In this document: one piece after another, positions 1 to 5,640 of the stretch
How the letters are laid out: each line of letters begins with the position of its first letter
Position numbering within the stretch: position 1 is the first letter of the stretch
Assembly (NCBI GenBank): GCA_949287115.1
Contig: CASEFF010000252.1
Coordinates: 1 to 5,921 of the forward strand
DNA: 5,921 nt
Reading direction: 5' to 3'
DNA from: an uncultured Bacillota bacterium
Lineage (GTDB): Bacteria > Bacillota > Clostridia > Peptostreptococcales > Anaerovoracaceae
Notes under the pieces: generated by a model
The model's input: only the letters and a program-made list of their open reading frames with translations
The model's database searches: none
Told to the model about the DNA's origin: nothing
Made by a program: the position numbers and the translations under genes

Positions 1-471
1 CTCACGAATCCTTTGTAACTGTTCTTCAAAATAGTCTTTTGTCAGCACAGTTCCAAAATTCTTTAATCTCTCATCATCCATAGTATAGCCTTTTATCGTA
101 AACTCTTCTATGATCCCATTGGCCCATTTTCGAAACTGCACCGCTCTCGGAGAATCAACTTTATTTCCTACAGCGATAATCGCTTTTAAATTATAATGAT
201 TTGTATTGTAGCTTTTTCCATCCGAAGCAGTTATTCGAAATCTTCGAATAACTGAATCCTCATCTACTTCTCCATCTGAAAATATCTTTTTTAAATGATA
301 ATTGATTGTATTGGTTTCCACATTATAAAGCAAACCCATCATTTTCTGGGTCAACCAAACATTTTCATCGAAATATACAGCATTAACATCGCTTTCCCCT
401 GTAGCGGTAATAAAAGTCAAATACTCTGCCGCCGAAGAACGCACTATTGATATTTCCTTTTTCTTTTTCAT
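1..471 (-). CDS. RhuM-family protein, N-terminal part (runs off left edge)
   Basis: The frame is open for 157 codons from the ATG at 471 to base 1, so the C-terminal half lies outside the window; family members are usually about 330-350 residues. The protein matches the RhuM (Virulence_RhuM) family pattern as I know it: a helix-turn-helix-like stretch VWLTQKMMGLLYNV at residues 38-51, INYHLKKIF at 56-64, then the highly conserved DSVIRRFRITASDGKSYNT at 72-90, YNLKAIIAVG at 93-102 and QFRKWANGIIEEFTIKGY at 112-129. The start is supported by the purine-rich AAGGGA a few bases upstream and by a promoter at 560-588. RhuM proteins were named from a Salmonella pathogenicity island and recur in phage, restriction-modification and defence islands; their biochemical role is not established, though DNA binding is likely from the N-terminal pattern. 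It is separated from the ADP-ribosylglycohydrolase by a hairpin terminator and so is probably its own transcription unit. Family assignment is confident; function is not. Confidence 0.88.
   Translation of the reverse strand, partial: MKKKKEISIVRSSAAEYLTFITATGESDVNAVYFDENVWLTQKMMGLLYNVETNTINYHLKKIFSDGEVDEDSVIRRFRITASDGKSYNTNHYNLKAIIAVGNKVDSPRAVQFRKWANGIIEEFTIKGYTMDDERLKNFGTVLTKDYFEEQLQRIRE
228..254. repeat. Perfect 12-bp inverted repeat inside the RhuM gene
   Basis: CAGTTATTCGAA (228-239) and TTCGAATAACTG (243-254) are exact reverse complements with a 3-base spacer. They encode the conserved SVIRRFRITA stretch of RhuM. It can fold as a tight hairpin in the mRNA or bind a dimeric protein; it may also be a codon-choice coincidence. 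Confidence 0.75.
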
Positions 472-549
472 ATTTTCCCTTAAATCCAATATAATCTCAC
501 GGTAGTGGACTTCTGCATCTACTCCTCTGTTCTTAATTCATTTTGCTTC

Positions 550-571
550 GTGTGGTAATATTGTATCACAC
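550..571. promoter_or_regulatory. Palindromic operator candidate over the RhuM promoter
   Basis: This is a 22-bp imperfect palindrome with arms GTGTGGTA and TATCACAC around a short AT centre. Seven of the eight outer arm positions are complementary and the remaining one is a G/T pair. It covers the -10 box at 560-565 of the RhuM promoter and the likely transcription start, which is a usual place for a dimeric repressor to bind. The repressor is unknown; RhuM itself is possible, given its helix-turn-helix-like N-terminus. This is a seen structure with an inferred role. Confidence 0.5.
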
Positions 572-588
572 GGTAATTCCATATGCAA
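560..588 (-). promoter_or_regulatory. Sigma-A-type promoter of the RhuM gene
   Basis: Reading the minus strand, TTGCAT (583-588) is followed by exactly 17 bases and then TACAAT (560-565). Each box differs from the consensus by only one or two bases. The predicted start near 553 would leave an untranslated leader of about 80 bases before the ATG at 471. Confidence 0.65.
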
Positions 589-631
589 ACAGATGTTCTG
601 TTGATGTCGCCCCGATAATGCCGAACGCAGT

Positions 632-663
632 AAACCCTCCCACCATGGCAGATGAGAGGGTTT
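632..663 (-). terminator. Hairpin terminator after the ADP-ribosylglycohydrolase gene
   Basis: In minus-strand RNA, the arms AAACCCUCUCAUC and GGUGGGAGGGUUU form a 13-bp stem with a 6-base UGCCAU loop. Two of the pairs are U.G wobbles, which would be A/C mismatches in plus-strand RNA, so the structure belongs to the minus-strand transcript. It begins about 50 bases after the stop codon at 713. The U run is short (UUU, then AC), so it may terminate incompletely or may also protect the 3' end. On the plus strand the shorter 8-bp stem followed by five T could terminate opposing transcription. Confidence 0.65.
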
Positions 664-712
664 TTGCTATCTGTCGTATGATCCTTAAATTCTTATACGC
701 ACCCCGACTATA

Positions 713-1516
713 TCATCTCCGGCCAATATGCTCCTCAAACACCTTCAGTGTATCAAGCAATGGCTCAGGTAAGCGTTCATAACACTCTTCCTTCAATTCA
801 GCAGGAACATCATAAAACCCTTCAGCGATGCTGCCTGCAATGGCTGCAAGTGTATCGCAGTCGCCTCCGAGAGAAACCGCAGTGCGTATGACATCCTCAA
901 AGCTTTCTCCTTCAAGAAAAGCCGTTATGGCCTCCGGCACCGTCCCCATACACGTCACGATATGATGATAATCCGGCCTGATCTCGTCACAGGTACGATC
1001 CAATGAATAACCGAATTCATGTTCGATATATTCTCTTATATATGCCTTGCTCCGGCCCATTCTTGCCATAAATATAGCACTGGCAGTCGCCTCAGCGCCT
1101 TTGATCCCTTCAGGATGATTGTGAGTGACGATCGCAGAAAGCTCTGCCGCATGTCTGACAGCATCAATATCGTCATATAACCATGCCACTGAAGATACAC
1201 GCATCGCAGAACCGTTGCCAAAGCTGTTATATGCCTGACAATCAGGATCGCGAAGCCATTTACGAAACATTCCGCCATATCCGGCATTTGGATACATTTT
1301 GCCAAACTGACGCATACGATCTGTAATGCTCCTCAGGATAGCATCATCCGATGCATCAGACTGAACATCCAAAAACGCCATACCGACAGCCAGCGTCATC
1401 ACTGTATCATCAGTATATGTAGATGCGCCGGAAAACAGAGGAAAGTCTTTACTCTTATTTCCACGATCACCTTCATATGGACTGCCGATGATATCTCCTA
1501 AAATTGCTCCTATCAT
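713..1516 (-). CDS. ADP-ribosylglycohydrolase (DraG/ARH family)
   Basis: This 267-residue protein, a normal size for the family, should remove ADP-ribose from proteins or other acceptors with the help of two divalent metal ions, in the cytoplasm. Family landmarks in order: GAILGDIIGSPYE at residues 3-15; the metal-ligand motif TDDT at 35-38; GNGSAMR at 100-106; THNHPEG at 131-137; and the second metal cluster GGDCDT at 217-222 (D219, D221, T222) within SLGGDCDTLAAIAGSIAEG. All expected metal-binding positions are present, so it is probably active. No signal peptide or membrane segment is seen. Its ATG overlaps the stop codon of the upstream vWA gene as ATGA, which implies translational coupling and a joint role; a GAGGGG nine bases upstream can serve as ribosome binding site. 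It is the last gene of the macrodomain-vWA-glycohydrolase cassette. The acceptor (arginine, serine, nucleic acid, or free ADP-ribose compounds) cannot be told from sequence alone. Nitrogenase regulation, the role of classical DraG, is unlikely because no nif context is visible. Confidence 0.93.
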   Translation of the reverse strand: MIGAILGDIIGSPYEGDRGNKSKDFPLFSGASTYTDDTVMTLAVGMAFLDVQSDASDDAILRSITDRMRQFGKMYPNAGYGGMFRKWLRDPDCQAYNSFGNGSAMRVSSVAWLYDDIDAVRHAAELSAIVTHNHPEGIKGAEATASAIFMARMGRSKAYIREYIEHEFGYSLDRTCDEIRPDYHHIVTCMGTVPEAITAFLEGESFEDVIRTAVSLGGDCDTLAAIAGSIAEGFYDVPAELKEECYERLPEPLLDTLKVFEEHIGRR

Positions 1517-2169
1517 CTCTTCCCGCCCCTCTTCATCTTATCTTCCTCGATCCTGCTCTTCCAGTCAGCCGACAGCGGCGCATCGCAAGACCTGACGCTC
1601 GTGAGCACCTGGCTGATCACCTCATAATTGATGGCCGTCCCATCCCCATCGCAGATATATTCAGCCGACATCGTCTCATCGATACCCATCTTTCCGGCTT
1701 CTGCCGCCGCATCGATATTGGCGCCGAGAAATATGAATTCCCAGCCGTAACGTTCCTTTTGACGCTCGATCATTCGGCACACTTTTTCATAATCGTAATA
1801 ACGACTGGCATTTTCCATGCCGTCTGTAGTAATGATGAATATAGTCTTTTCCGGCACATCCTCCCTGCGGGCATATTTATGCACATTGCCGATATGATGT
1901 ATCGCACCGCCCACAGCGTCCAGAAGCGCCGTACATCCCCGGACATAGTACTCCCTGTCGGTGATGTCCTGCACATTTTCAATGGGAATACGGTCGTGTA
2001 TGACCTCGCTCTCATTGTCAAAAAGCACGGTCGATACCACGGCATTGCCCGATTCCCCGCGCTGCCTTTCCAGCATGGAGTTAAAGCCTCCGATAGTGTC
2101 TTTTTCCAGTCCCGACATGGAACCGCTGCGATCCAGTATAAATACGATTTCAGTCATGCTCCCGATCAT
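1513..2169 (-). CDS. vWA-domain protein with complete MIDAS
   Basis: This 218-residue protein is almost entirely one von Willebrand factor A domain. The metal-ion-dependent adhesion site is complete: DxSxS is D13, S15, S17 in the core ILDRSGSM; the threonine is T80 in GCTALLDAVG; and the third loop is TTDG with D116. Such domains bind a partner protein through a Mg/Mn ion. There is no signal peptide or membrane anchor, so it acts in the cytoplasm. The short KMKRGGKR tail is basic and overlaps the start of the glycohydrolase gene. The start at 2169 is fixed by a perfect AGGAGG eight bases upstream; the later ATG at codon 5 has no such site. It resembles the stand-alone vWA proteins (TerY-like) that occur in bacterial stress and ADP-ribose-related operons. 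That it bridges the macrodomain protein and the hydrolase, or presents substrates to them, is my inference from position. Confidence 0.88.
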   Translation of the reverse strand: MIGSMTEIVFILDRSGSMSGLEKDTIGGFNSMLERQRGESGNAVVSTVLFDNESEVIHDRIPIENVQDITDREYYVRGCTALLDAVGGAIHHIGNVHKYARREDVPEKTIFIITTDGMENASRYYDYEKVCRMIERQKERYGWEFIFLGANIDAAAEAGKMGIDETMSAEYICDGDGTAINYEVISQVLTSVRSCDAPLSADWKSRIEEDKMKRGGKR

Positions 2170-2177
2170 ATCAATAA

Positions 2178-2183
2178 CCTCCT
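2178..2183 (-). promoter_or_regulatory. Strong ribosome binding site of the vWA gene
   Basis: AGGAGG on the minus strand sits eight bases before the ATG at 2169. It decides between this ATG and the in-frame ATG four codons later. Confidence 0.85.
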
Positions 2184-2202
2184 GTCTCTTTACCGTGTCT
2201 TC

Positions 2203-2208
2203 ATTATA
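2203..2208 (-). promoter_or_regulatory. Possible internal -10 box before the vWA gene
   Basis: A perfect TATAAT lies in the 81-base gap between the macrodomain and vWA genes, but no good -35 hexamer lies 16-18 bases upstream. It could give extra transcription of the last two genes, or be chance. Weak evidence. Confidence 0.25.
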
Positions 2209-2250
2209 TGCAGAACAGGAGCATGGATGGTCGCATGTCAGGCGACATTT

Positions 2251-3276
2251 TTACGCGCCTATCAACGGCTGATCGAAAGCGAACAGCACCTCATTCAATT
2301 CAAAGACATCGTAATTCCCGTTCACGAGGAAATACTCAACTATCACATCGAATTTACTGCTGTGGGACAGGGCAAACCCCGCGCGGGCGATGAGATCCTT
2401 CGTCTCATCGATGTCCAGTTCCAGTGCAAAGGCAAAAGCCAGCGCCGTCGTCTTTGACGGTTTGTAGTCCATATTGTTACGGATCTTTGAAAACAGCTTT
2501 CTGTCCACATTGGCCTTTTTGTAAACTTCGGAGTCCTTCTTTCCGGCACGGTCGATAAGCTGCAGGAGCGTTTCGGAAAATCCCGCATCAAGATCTGCCA
2601 GCAGTTCTTCCAGGTCATCGGAGTCCTCCGGAGCACTCTCGCATACATCCATAGCGGGATATGCTTCCGGCATCTGCAGCAGACAGCTCTCTTCCCGTAT
2701 CATTTGATCACGCAAATCTTCCCTGCCATACTCGTAAGCAATCCTGCTGTGGATATAATTCTCATCGATATAACTGCTGATGGATCTGAACAGCTTTTCC
2801 GACAGCACAAAAGATTCCCTGTCGAACACTACGAGATATATCTGCATCTCGTTTTCCATAAGAAAAGAGCCGATCTCTCTGACAGCTATCTGCAATGCAA
2901 GCGGCTTCGGGAACCCGTAGTTTCCCGTGGCTATCAGCGGAAACGCGACAGACTCACATCCATGCTCCTTCGCCAGCGCAAGAGACTTCCGATAGCACGA
3001 TGCCAATATCTGTCCCTCTTTATGTCCTCCGCCGTCCCAGACAGGGCCGACCGTATGTATGACATATCTTGCATCCAGCCCAAATCCCGACGTGATGGCG
3101 GCATCACCGGATCTGATGTCGCCTATCTTTTTCCTGGCTGCAAGCAGCCCGGCTCCGGCTCTCTCATGTATGCGGCTGTCGACACCCGGCCCGATGACCG
3201 GATGCGGATTCGCAGTATTCACCACTGCATCCACCTGCATATTTGCAATATCGTTTCTGACTATTTCAAAAGGCAT
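2251..3276 (-). CDS. Macrodomain protein with C-terminal helical (HTH-like) domain
   Basis: The protein has 341 residues. Residues 1-165 are a macrodomain, which binds ADP-ribose and in many members hydrolyses the mono-ADP-ribose bond. Landmarks: IVRNDIANMQVDAVVNTAN at 5-23 with the adenine-contacting D9 and the conserved N20 and N23; the catalytic-loop-like GPGVD at 29-33; YVIHTVGPVW at 71-80; and the phosphate loop FPLIATGNYGFP at 112-123. The pattern is closest to the MacroD/TARG-like hydrolytic groups, so activity is plausible. A linker with an acidic patch (217-230) leads to a helical domain at about 231-341 (ETLLQLIDRAGKKDSEVYKKANVDRKLFSKIRN and onward) that resembles the XRE-like tail I recall on several Lachnospiraceae proteins. 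The ATG at 3276 is chosen because GGGAGG precedes it by five bases and the macrodomain starts there; the frame is open another 34 codons upstream, but that stretch is cysteine-rich and unlike the family. It is the first gene of the cassette, 81 bases before the vWA gene. Macrodomain assignment is sure; the tail's role (nucleic-acid or protein binding) is not. Confidence 0.92.
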   Translation of the reverse strand: MPFEIVRNDIANMQVDAVVNTANPHPVIGPGVDSRIHERAGAGLLAARKKIGDIRSGDAAITSGFGLDARYVIHTVGPVWDGGGHKEGQILASCYRKSLALAKEHGCESVAFPLIATGNYGFPKPLALQIAVREIGSFLMENEMQIYLVVFDRESFVLSEKLFRSISSYIDENYIHSRIAYEYGREDLRDQMIREESCLLQMPEAYPAMDVCESAPEDSDDLEELLADLDAGFSETLLQLIDRAGKKDSEVYKKANVDRKLFSKIRNNMDYKPSKTTALAFAFALELDIDETKDLIARAGFALSHSSKFDVIVEYFLVNGNYDVFELNEVLFAFDQPLIGA

Positions 3277-3281
3277 GAGTA

Positions 3282-3287
3282 CCTCCC
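3282..3287 (-). promoter_or_regulatory. Ribosome binding site fixing the macrodomain start
   Basis: GGGAGG on the minus strand, about five bases before the ATG at 3276. It supports starting here instead of 34 codons further upstream, where no such site precedes the ATG. Confidence 0.8.
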
Positions 3288-3358
3288 TGTGTAAAAGCAT
3301 ATATAAACAGCACCTGCATAAAGACTTGCGGACCGATCCATTGCTCATCCGACATTCT

Positions 3359-4552
3359 CTATTTGAGCAGCCAGTCAACTATATCATAGATCTCTATCCC
3401 TTCATGGCTGTGCTTCGGATGCCCGGTCCTGGCAATAATCATTTTCGGATAGGCATCTCTGATCTTTAACAGCGCAGAGCACTCTCTTTCGAATGTTTCC
3501 TGTCCGGAAATATCATCGCTCACCTGAATATATATCTTTTCACTGCCCCTCTGCGCAATAAAATCTATCTCCTTTTGATACAATTTGCCTACGTAGACAT
3601 CGTATCCGCGGCGAAGTAGTTCAATGCAGACTATATTTTCATAAACTCTGCCGTAATCCATATTCCTTCTTCCGAGTATTGCATATCGGATACCGGTATC
3701 ACACAGATAAAACTTTTCCGAACTCTCAAGATACTTTCTCCCGCGAATGTCATATCGTTTTATGTCATAAAAAACGAAAGCATTACACAGATATTTTATA
3801 TATCTTCCGACAGTCACATGATTTGTCGAAGTCTCATTTGCCGTCAGAAGCCTACTGACCTTATTTGGTGAAGTCAGGTTACCGACATTATCCATGAGGA
3901 ATTCACTCAATCGCTGCAGGACAAGAGTATCCGGAAGAGAATATTTTTGCGCCAGATCTCTTGTGACTATGGTCTCATAAACCTCTTTTATATAATTTGT
4001 CCTGTCCTTTTCAGTCCTGTATGCATAGGATCCTGCCATTCCACCATTGGTACAGTACTCTTCGAAAAGCTCATACTTATCGCCGACATCTTCATAATAT
4101 TGGCAATACTCCCGAAAACTGAAAGGAAATACATGGATCTCGATATAGCGCCCGGTAAAGAGTGTCGCCAGATCCGCGCTCAACAAAAATGCATTGGAGC
4201 CGGTCACATAAATATCATATTTACCTTTTGAATAAAGACTGTTGATCGCCAGCTCAAATTTCGGACACATCTGTACCTCGTCCACAAACAGGTAATTGGT
4301 TTTCCCGGCCTGATAATTTTCTTCTACATAGGTATGTAATGCGTGGTATTCCTTCATCTCTTCATACGCCAGATCCATAAAGTCAATAAATATGATATTT
4401 ATATTCTCAAAATTACTTTTCAGATACTCGATATACGCCTGCATCAGTTTTGATTTGCCGGAACGACGAATGCCCGTAATGATCTTTATATCAGGCGTCC
4501 CGTTCAATTCTATGATACGCTTGAGATACATTGTTCTTGTAATCGTTTTCAT
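3359..4552 (-). CDS. AAA_14/DUF4143-type P-loop ATPase
   Basis: This 397-residue protein has the two-part layout of a large, poorly understood bacterial and archaeal ATPase family. The N-terminal AAA_14 domain carries Walker A GIRRSGKS at residues 27-34, Walker B LFVDEVQ at 88-94, the sensor-like stretch VTGSNAFLLSADLATLFTGR at 116-135, and the family signature PFSFREYCQYY at 143-153. A winged-helix-like middle section (about 205-260) includes the DNVGNLTSPNKVSRLL stretch. The C-terminal DUF4143 domain (about 270-397) keeps FYLCDTGIRYAIL, YENIV (304-308) and KEIDFIA (327-333), but has IQV at 342-344 where a PD-(D/E)xK nuclease fold would have ExK, so it is probably not a nuclease; this variant is common in the family. 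No membrane segment is seen. The ATG at 4552 is chosen over a TTG at 4570 because it sits at the usual distance from the conserved N-terminus; its ribosome site (AGTGGG) is weak. It has its own promoter. The 82-base gap to the macrodomain gene has no terminator, so read-through is possible. Cellular role unknown. Confidence 0.92.
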   Translation of the reverse strand: MKTITRTMYLKRIIELNGTPDIKIITGIRRSGKSKLMQAYIEYLKSNFENINIIFIDFMDLAYEEMKEYHALHTYVEENYQAGKTNYLFVDEVQMCPKFELAINSLYSKGKYDIYVTGSNAFLLSADLATLFTGRYIEIHVFPFSFREYCQYYEDVGDKYELFEEYCTNGGMAGSYAYRTEKDRTNYIKEVYETIVTRDLAQKYSLPDTLVLQRLSEFLMDNVGNLTSPNKVSRLLTANETSTNHVTVGRYIKYLCNAFVFYDIKRYDIRGRKYLESSEKFYLCDTGIRYAILGRRNMDYGRVYENIVCIELLRRGYDVYVGKLYQKEIDFIAQRGSEKIYIQVSDDISGQETFERECSALLKIRDAYPKMIIARTGHPKHSHEGIEIYDIVDWLLK

Positions 4553-4580
4553 ATGTTCGCCCACTTTCAAAACTTTAAAA

Positions 4581-4600
4581 TTTTTTATTTTTCGAAACCG
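4581..4600. repeat. 20-bp direct repeat, copy 1, in the ATPase leader
   Basis: TTTTTTATTTTTCGAAACCG (plus strand) is identical to 4666-4685, start to start 85 bp. This copy lies downstream of the ATPase promoter, inside its 5' leader. It contains the 8-bp palindrome TTTCGAAA. An operator role is inferred from position. Confidence 0.8.
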
Positions 4601-4613
4601 ATTTGTTGCTCAT

Positions 4614-4642
4614 ATTATACTGCCTGTAAACGATACACGCAA
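4614..4642 (-). promoter_or_regulatory. Promoter of the ATPase gene
   Basis: Reading the minus strand, TTGCGT (4637-4642), exactly 17 bases, then a perfect TATAAT (4614-4619). The predicted start near 4607 leaves a leader of about 55 bases that includes repeat copy 1. Confidence 0.75.
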
Positions 4643-4647
4643 GCATT

Positions 4648-4658
4648 CGGTTTCAAAA
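4648..4658. repeat. Inverted core of the ATPase upstream repeat
   Basis: CGGTTTCAAAA on the plus strand carries CGGTTTC, the reverse complement of the GAAACCG end of the two 20-bp repeats. It lies just upstream of the -35 box, between the two direct copies. The three elements together flank the promoter on both sides. Confidence 0.5.
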
Positions 4659-4665
4659 GTGTATT

Positions 4666-4685
4666 TTTTTTATTTTTCGAAACCG
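4666..4685. repeat. 20-bp direct repeat, copy 2, upstream of the ATPase promoter
   Basis: Exact second copy of the element at 4581-4600. It sits upstream of the -35 box, so the two copies bracket the promoter. Confidence 0.8.
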
Positions 4686-4691
4686 TAATAT

Positions 4692-4715
4692 AATCCATTC
4701 CAAGATGGAAGGATT
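4692..4715 (-). other. Hairpin in the ATPase upstream region
   Basis: The arms AATCC-A-TTCCA and TGGAAGGATT (plus strand) form a 10-bp stem with one bulged A and a 3-base AGA loop. It is about 60 bases after the stop of the broken antitoxin-like gene. The minus-strand tail AUAUUAC is not a U tract, so it is at best a weak terminator; it may be a protein-binding site. Confidence 0.4.
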
Positions 4716-4772
4716 TACCCCTGTCTGCCCCCCCTTTTTTTTAACATGGCGATATGTTCTTTTGTATAATTC

Positions 4773-5530
4773 TCACGTGACAGCATTTTCTATGGCGCTC
4801 CCTTCGAGGTATTGTTTCATCTCTTTTTCTCTGTTGCGCCTTCTTGCATATCTTAGAAGCCTGACCTTGTCCAGATAGTACCGACTCTGTACCTGCTCGA
4901 TAACATCCGGAAACTCAGCCTTATTATATGTTGTAGAAATCAGCTTATCCGCAATCATGTCCACCAACTTTTTTTCAAGCATTATCTTATGGGGCTCATC
5001 AATTCTTAATGGCGCTTCCGAAATGATGTCAGTAACAACGATTTCATCTCTCGACCAGTATAAATCAAAATCGTTTTCCCCTGGCTTATACATGACGTTC
5101 TGATATCCTTTTCCCTGCAGAAATCGGAAAATATAGATACTGCTTTCCTTCTCAGCCTGGATAAAAACTGTATTTTGAGCGATCAAATGATTCAAAAAAT
5201 CATTCATCATAACCGTTTCAAAACGGTAAAGATCACATACGGATACTTCTCTTTAATTTGATTCGTCACCTCTAATGCCTGAGCAGAATATAGTGGATAA
5301 TATTCCTTCTTCGTTGAACTGTCAGGACTGGCATATGCATTATACCCAAGCCTGATAATTTGTCCCCCTCTGACAAGGCTACTGATAGCCCAATGATATG
5401 TGCTGTCCGCCAAATCCGGTTTCAGTATTTTTAATTCATCTGTAAGTTCTTTATGAGAATATATCTCTCCTCATTTCAGAACATTTTTAATGTGTTCATA
5501 CCATTGCGTAACATCATCTCTTTTGAACAT
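4773..5530 (-). pseudogene. Broken winged-helix AbiEi-like (DUF6577-type) gene
   Basis: Three pieces on the minus strand join into one protein of 252 residues. The ATG at 5530 opens MFKRDDVTQWYEHIKNVLK (19 codons), then an in-frame TGA at 5473-5471, after which the same frame continues with GEIYSHKELTDELKILKPD and the conserved DSTYHWAISSLVRGG (residues 42-56) and IIRLGYNAYA (58-67). At 5220-5223 the frame shifts: the read gives FTV-LKRL-stop, but one extra T in the TTTT run gives FTV-F-E-T-V-MMNDFLNHL and joins the downstream frame (AQNTVFIQAEKESSIYIFRFLQ, then DKVRLLRYARRRN near the end). The N-terminus is a winged-helix pattern and the body resembles proteins that often accompany AbiEii-type nucleotidyltransferase toxins. 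No toxin gene follows; the next gene downstream is the ATPase. Two lesions make it a likely pseudogene. A sequencing error could explain the frameshift, less easily the TGA. The downstream part starting at ATG 5210 could still be translated. Family call is from recalled homologues; reading-frame evidence is direct. Confidence 0.8.
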
Positions 5531-5538
5531 CATAACGC

Positions 5539-5570
5539 ATATCGGCAAAAAAATTATTTTTTGCCGATAT
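5539..5570. promoter_or_regulatory. Perfect 14-bp-arm inverted repeat (operator/hairpin)
   Basis: The arms ATATCGGCAAAAAA (5539-5552) and TTTTTTGCCGATAT (5557-5570) are perfectly complementary around a 4-base loop. It ends nine bases before the ATG at 5530 of the broken winged-helix gene, where it could block transcription as an operator or block translation as an RNA hairpin. AbiEi antitoxins are known to repress their own promoter through paired inverted repeats, which fits this layout. It could also act as a bidirectional terminator. Confidence 0.7.
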
Positions 5571-5603
5571 TTAGTATCATGCATACCATAAATATTATTA
5601 AAG

Positions 5604-5635
5604 CACATCGGTAAATTTTCTTTTTTGCCAATGTG
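5604..5635. promoter_or_regulatory. Second, diverged 32-base inverted repeat
   Basis: The arms CACATCGGTAAA (5604-5615) and TTTGCCAATGTG (5624-5635) match at 10 of 12 positions. Total length is the same 32 bases as the repeat at 5539-5570, and the core (TCGG.AAA / TTTGCC.AT) is shared. The centres are 65 bp apart. The pair looks like two sites for one dimeric DNA-binding protein. Confidence 0.55.
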
Positions 5636-5640
5636 TTTCA

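Noticed and set aside
543..782. Plus-strand open frame of 79 codons
   Set aside because: It overlaps the RhuM promoter, the terminator and the end of the glycohydrolase gene, has no ribosome binding site, and has no recognisable product.
2230..2246. Small hairpin GTCGC/GCGAC after the macrodomain stop
   Set aside because: The stem is only 5 bp and lacks a U tract on the minus strand, so it does not support a terminator inside the cassette.
1504..2457. Plus-strand open frame of 317 codons
   Set aside because: It lies antisense to the vWA gene and the 3' part of the macrodomain gene, both of which have clear families, motifs and ribosome binding sites. Its peptide shows no family features.
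3277..3378. 34-codon N-terminal extension of the macrodomain protein
   Set aside because: The GGGAGG site and the family's usual N-terminus both point to the ATG at 3276; the extension is cysteine-rich and unlike the family.
2704..3469. Plus-strand open frames antisense to the macrodomain gene
   Set aside because: They are shadows of the well-supported macrodomain coding frame and have no start signals.
4553..4570. TTG start six codons upstream of the ATPase ATG
   Set aside because: No ribosome binding site precedes it, and the ATG at 4552 gives the usual spacing to the conserved N-terminus.
4689..4694. Plus-strand TATAAT
   Set aside because: The matching -35 position is a plain T run and no plus-strand gene follows.
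4773..4780. 8-bp palindrome TCACGTGA at the end of the broken gene
   Set aside because: Too short to mean anything alone; it overlaps the stop codon.
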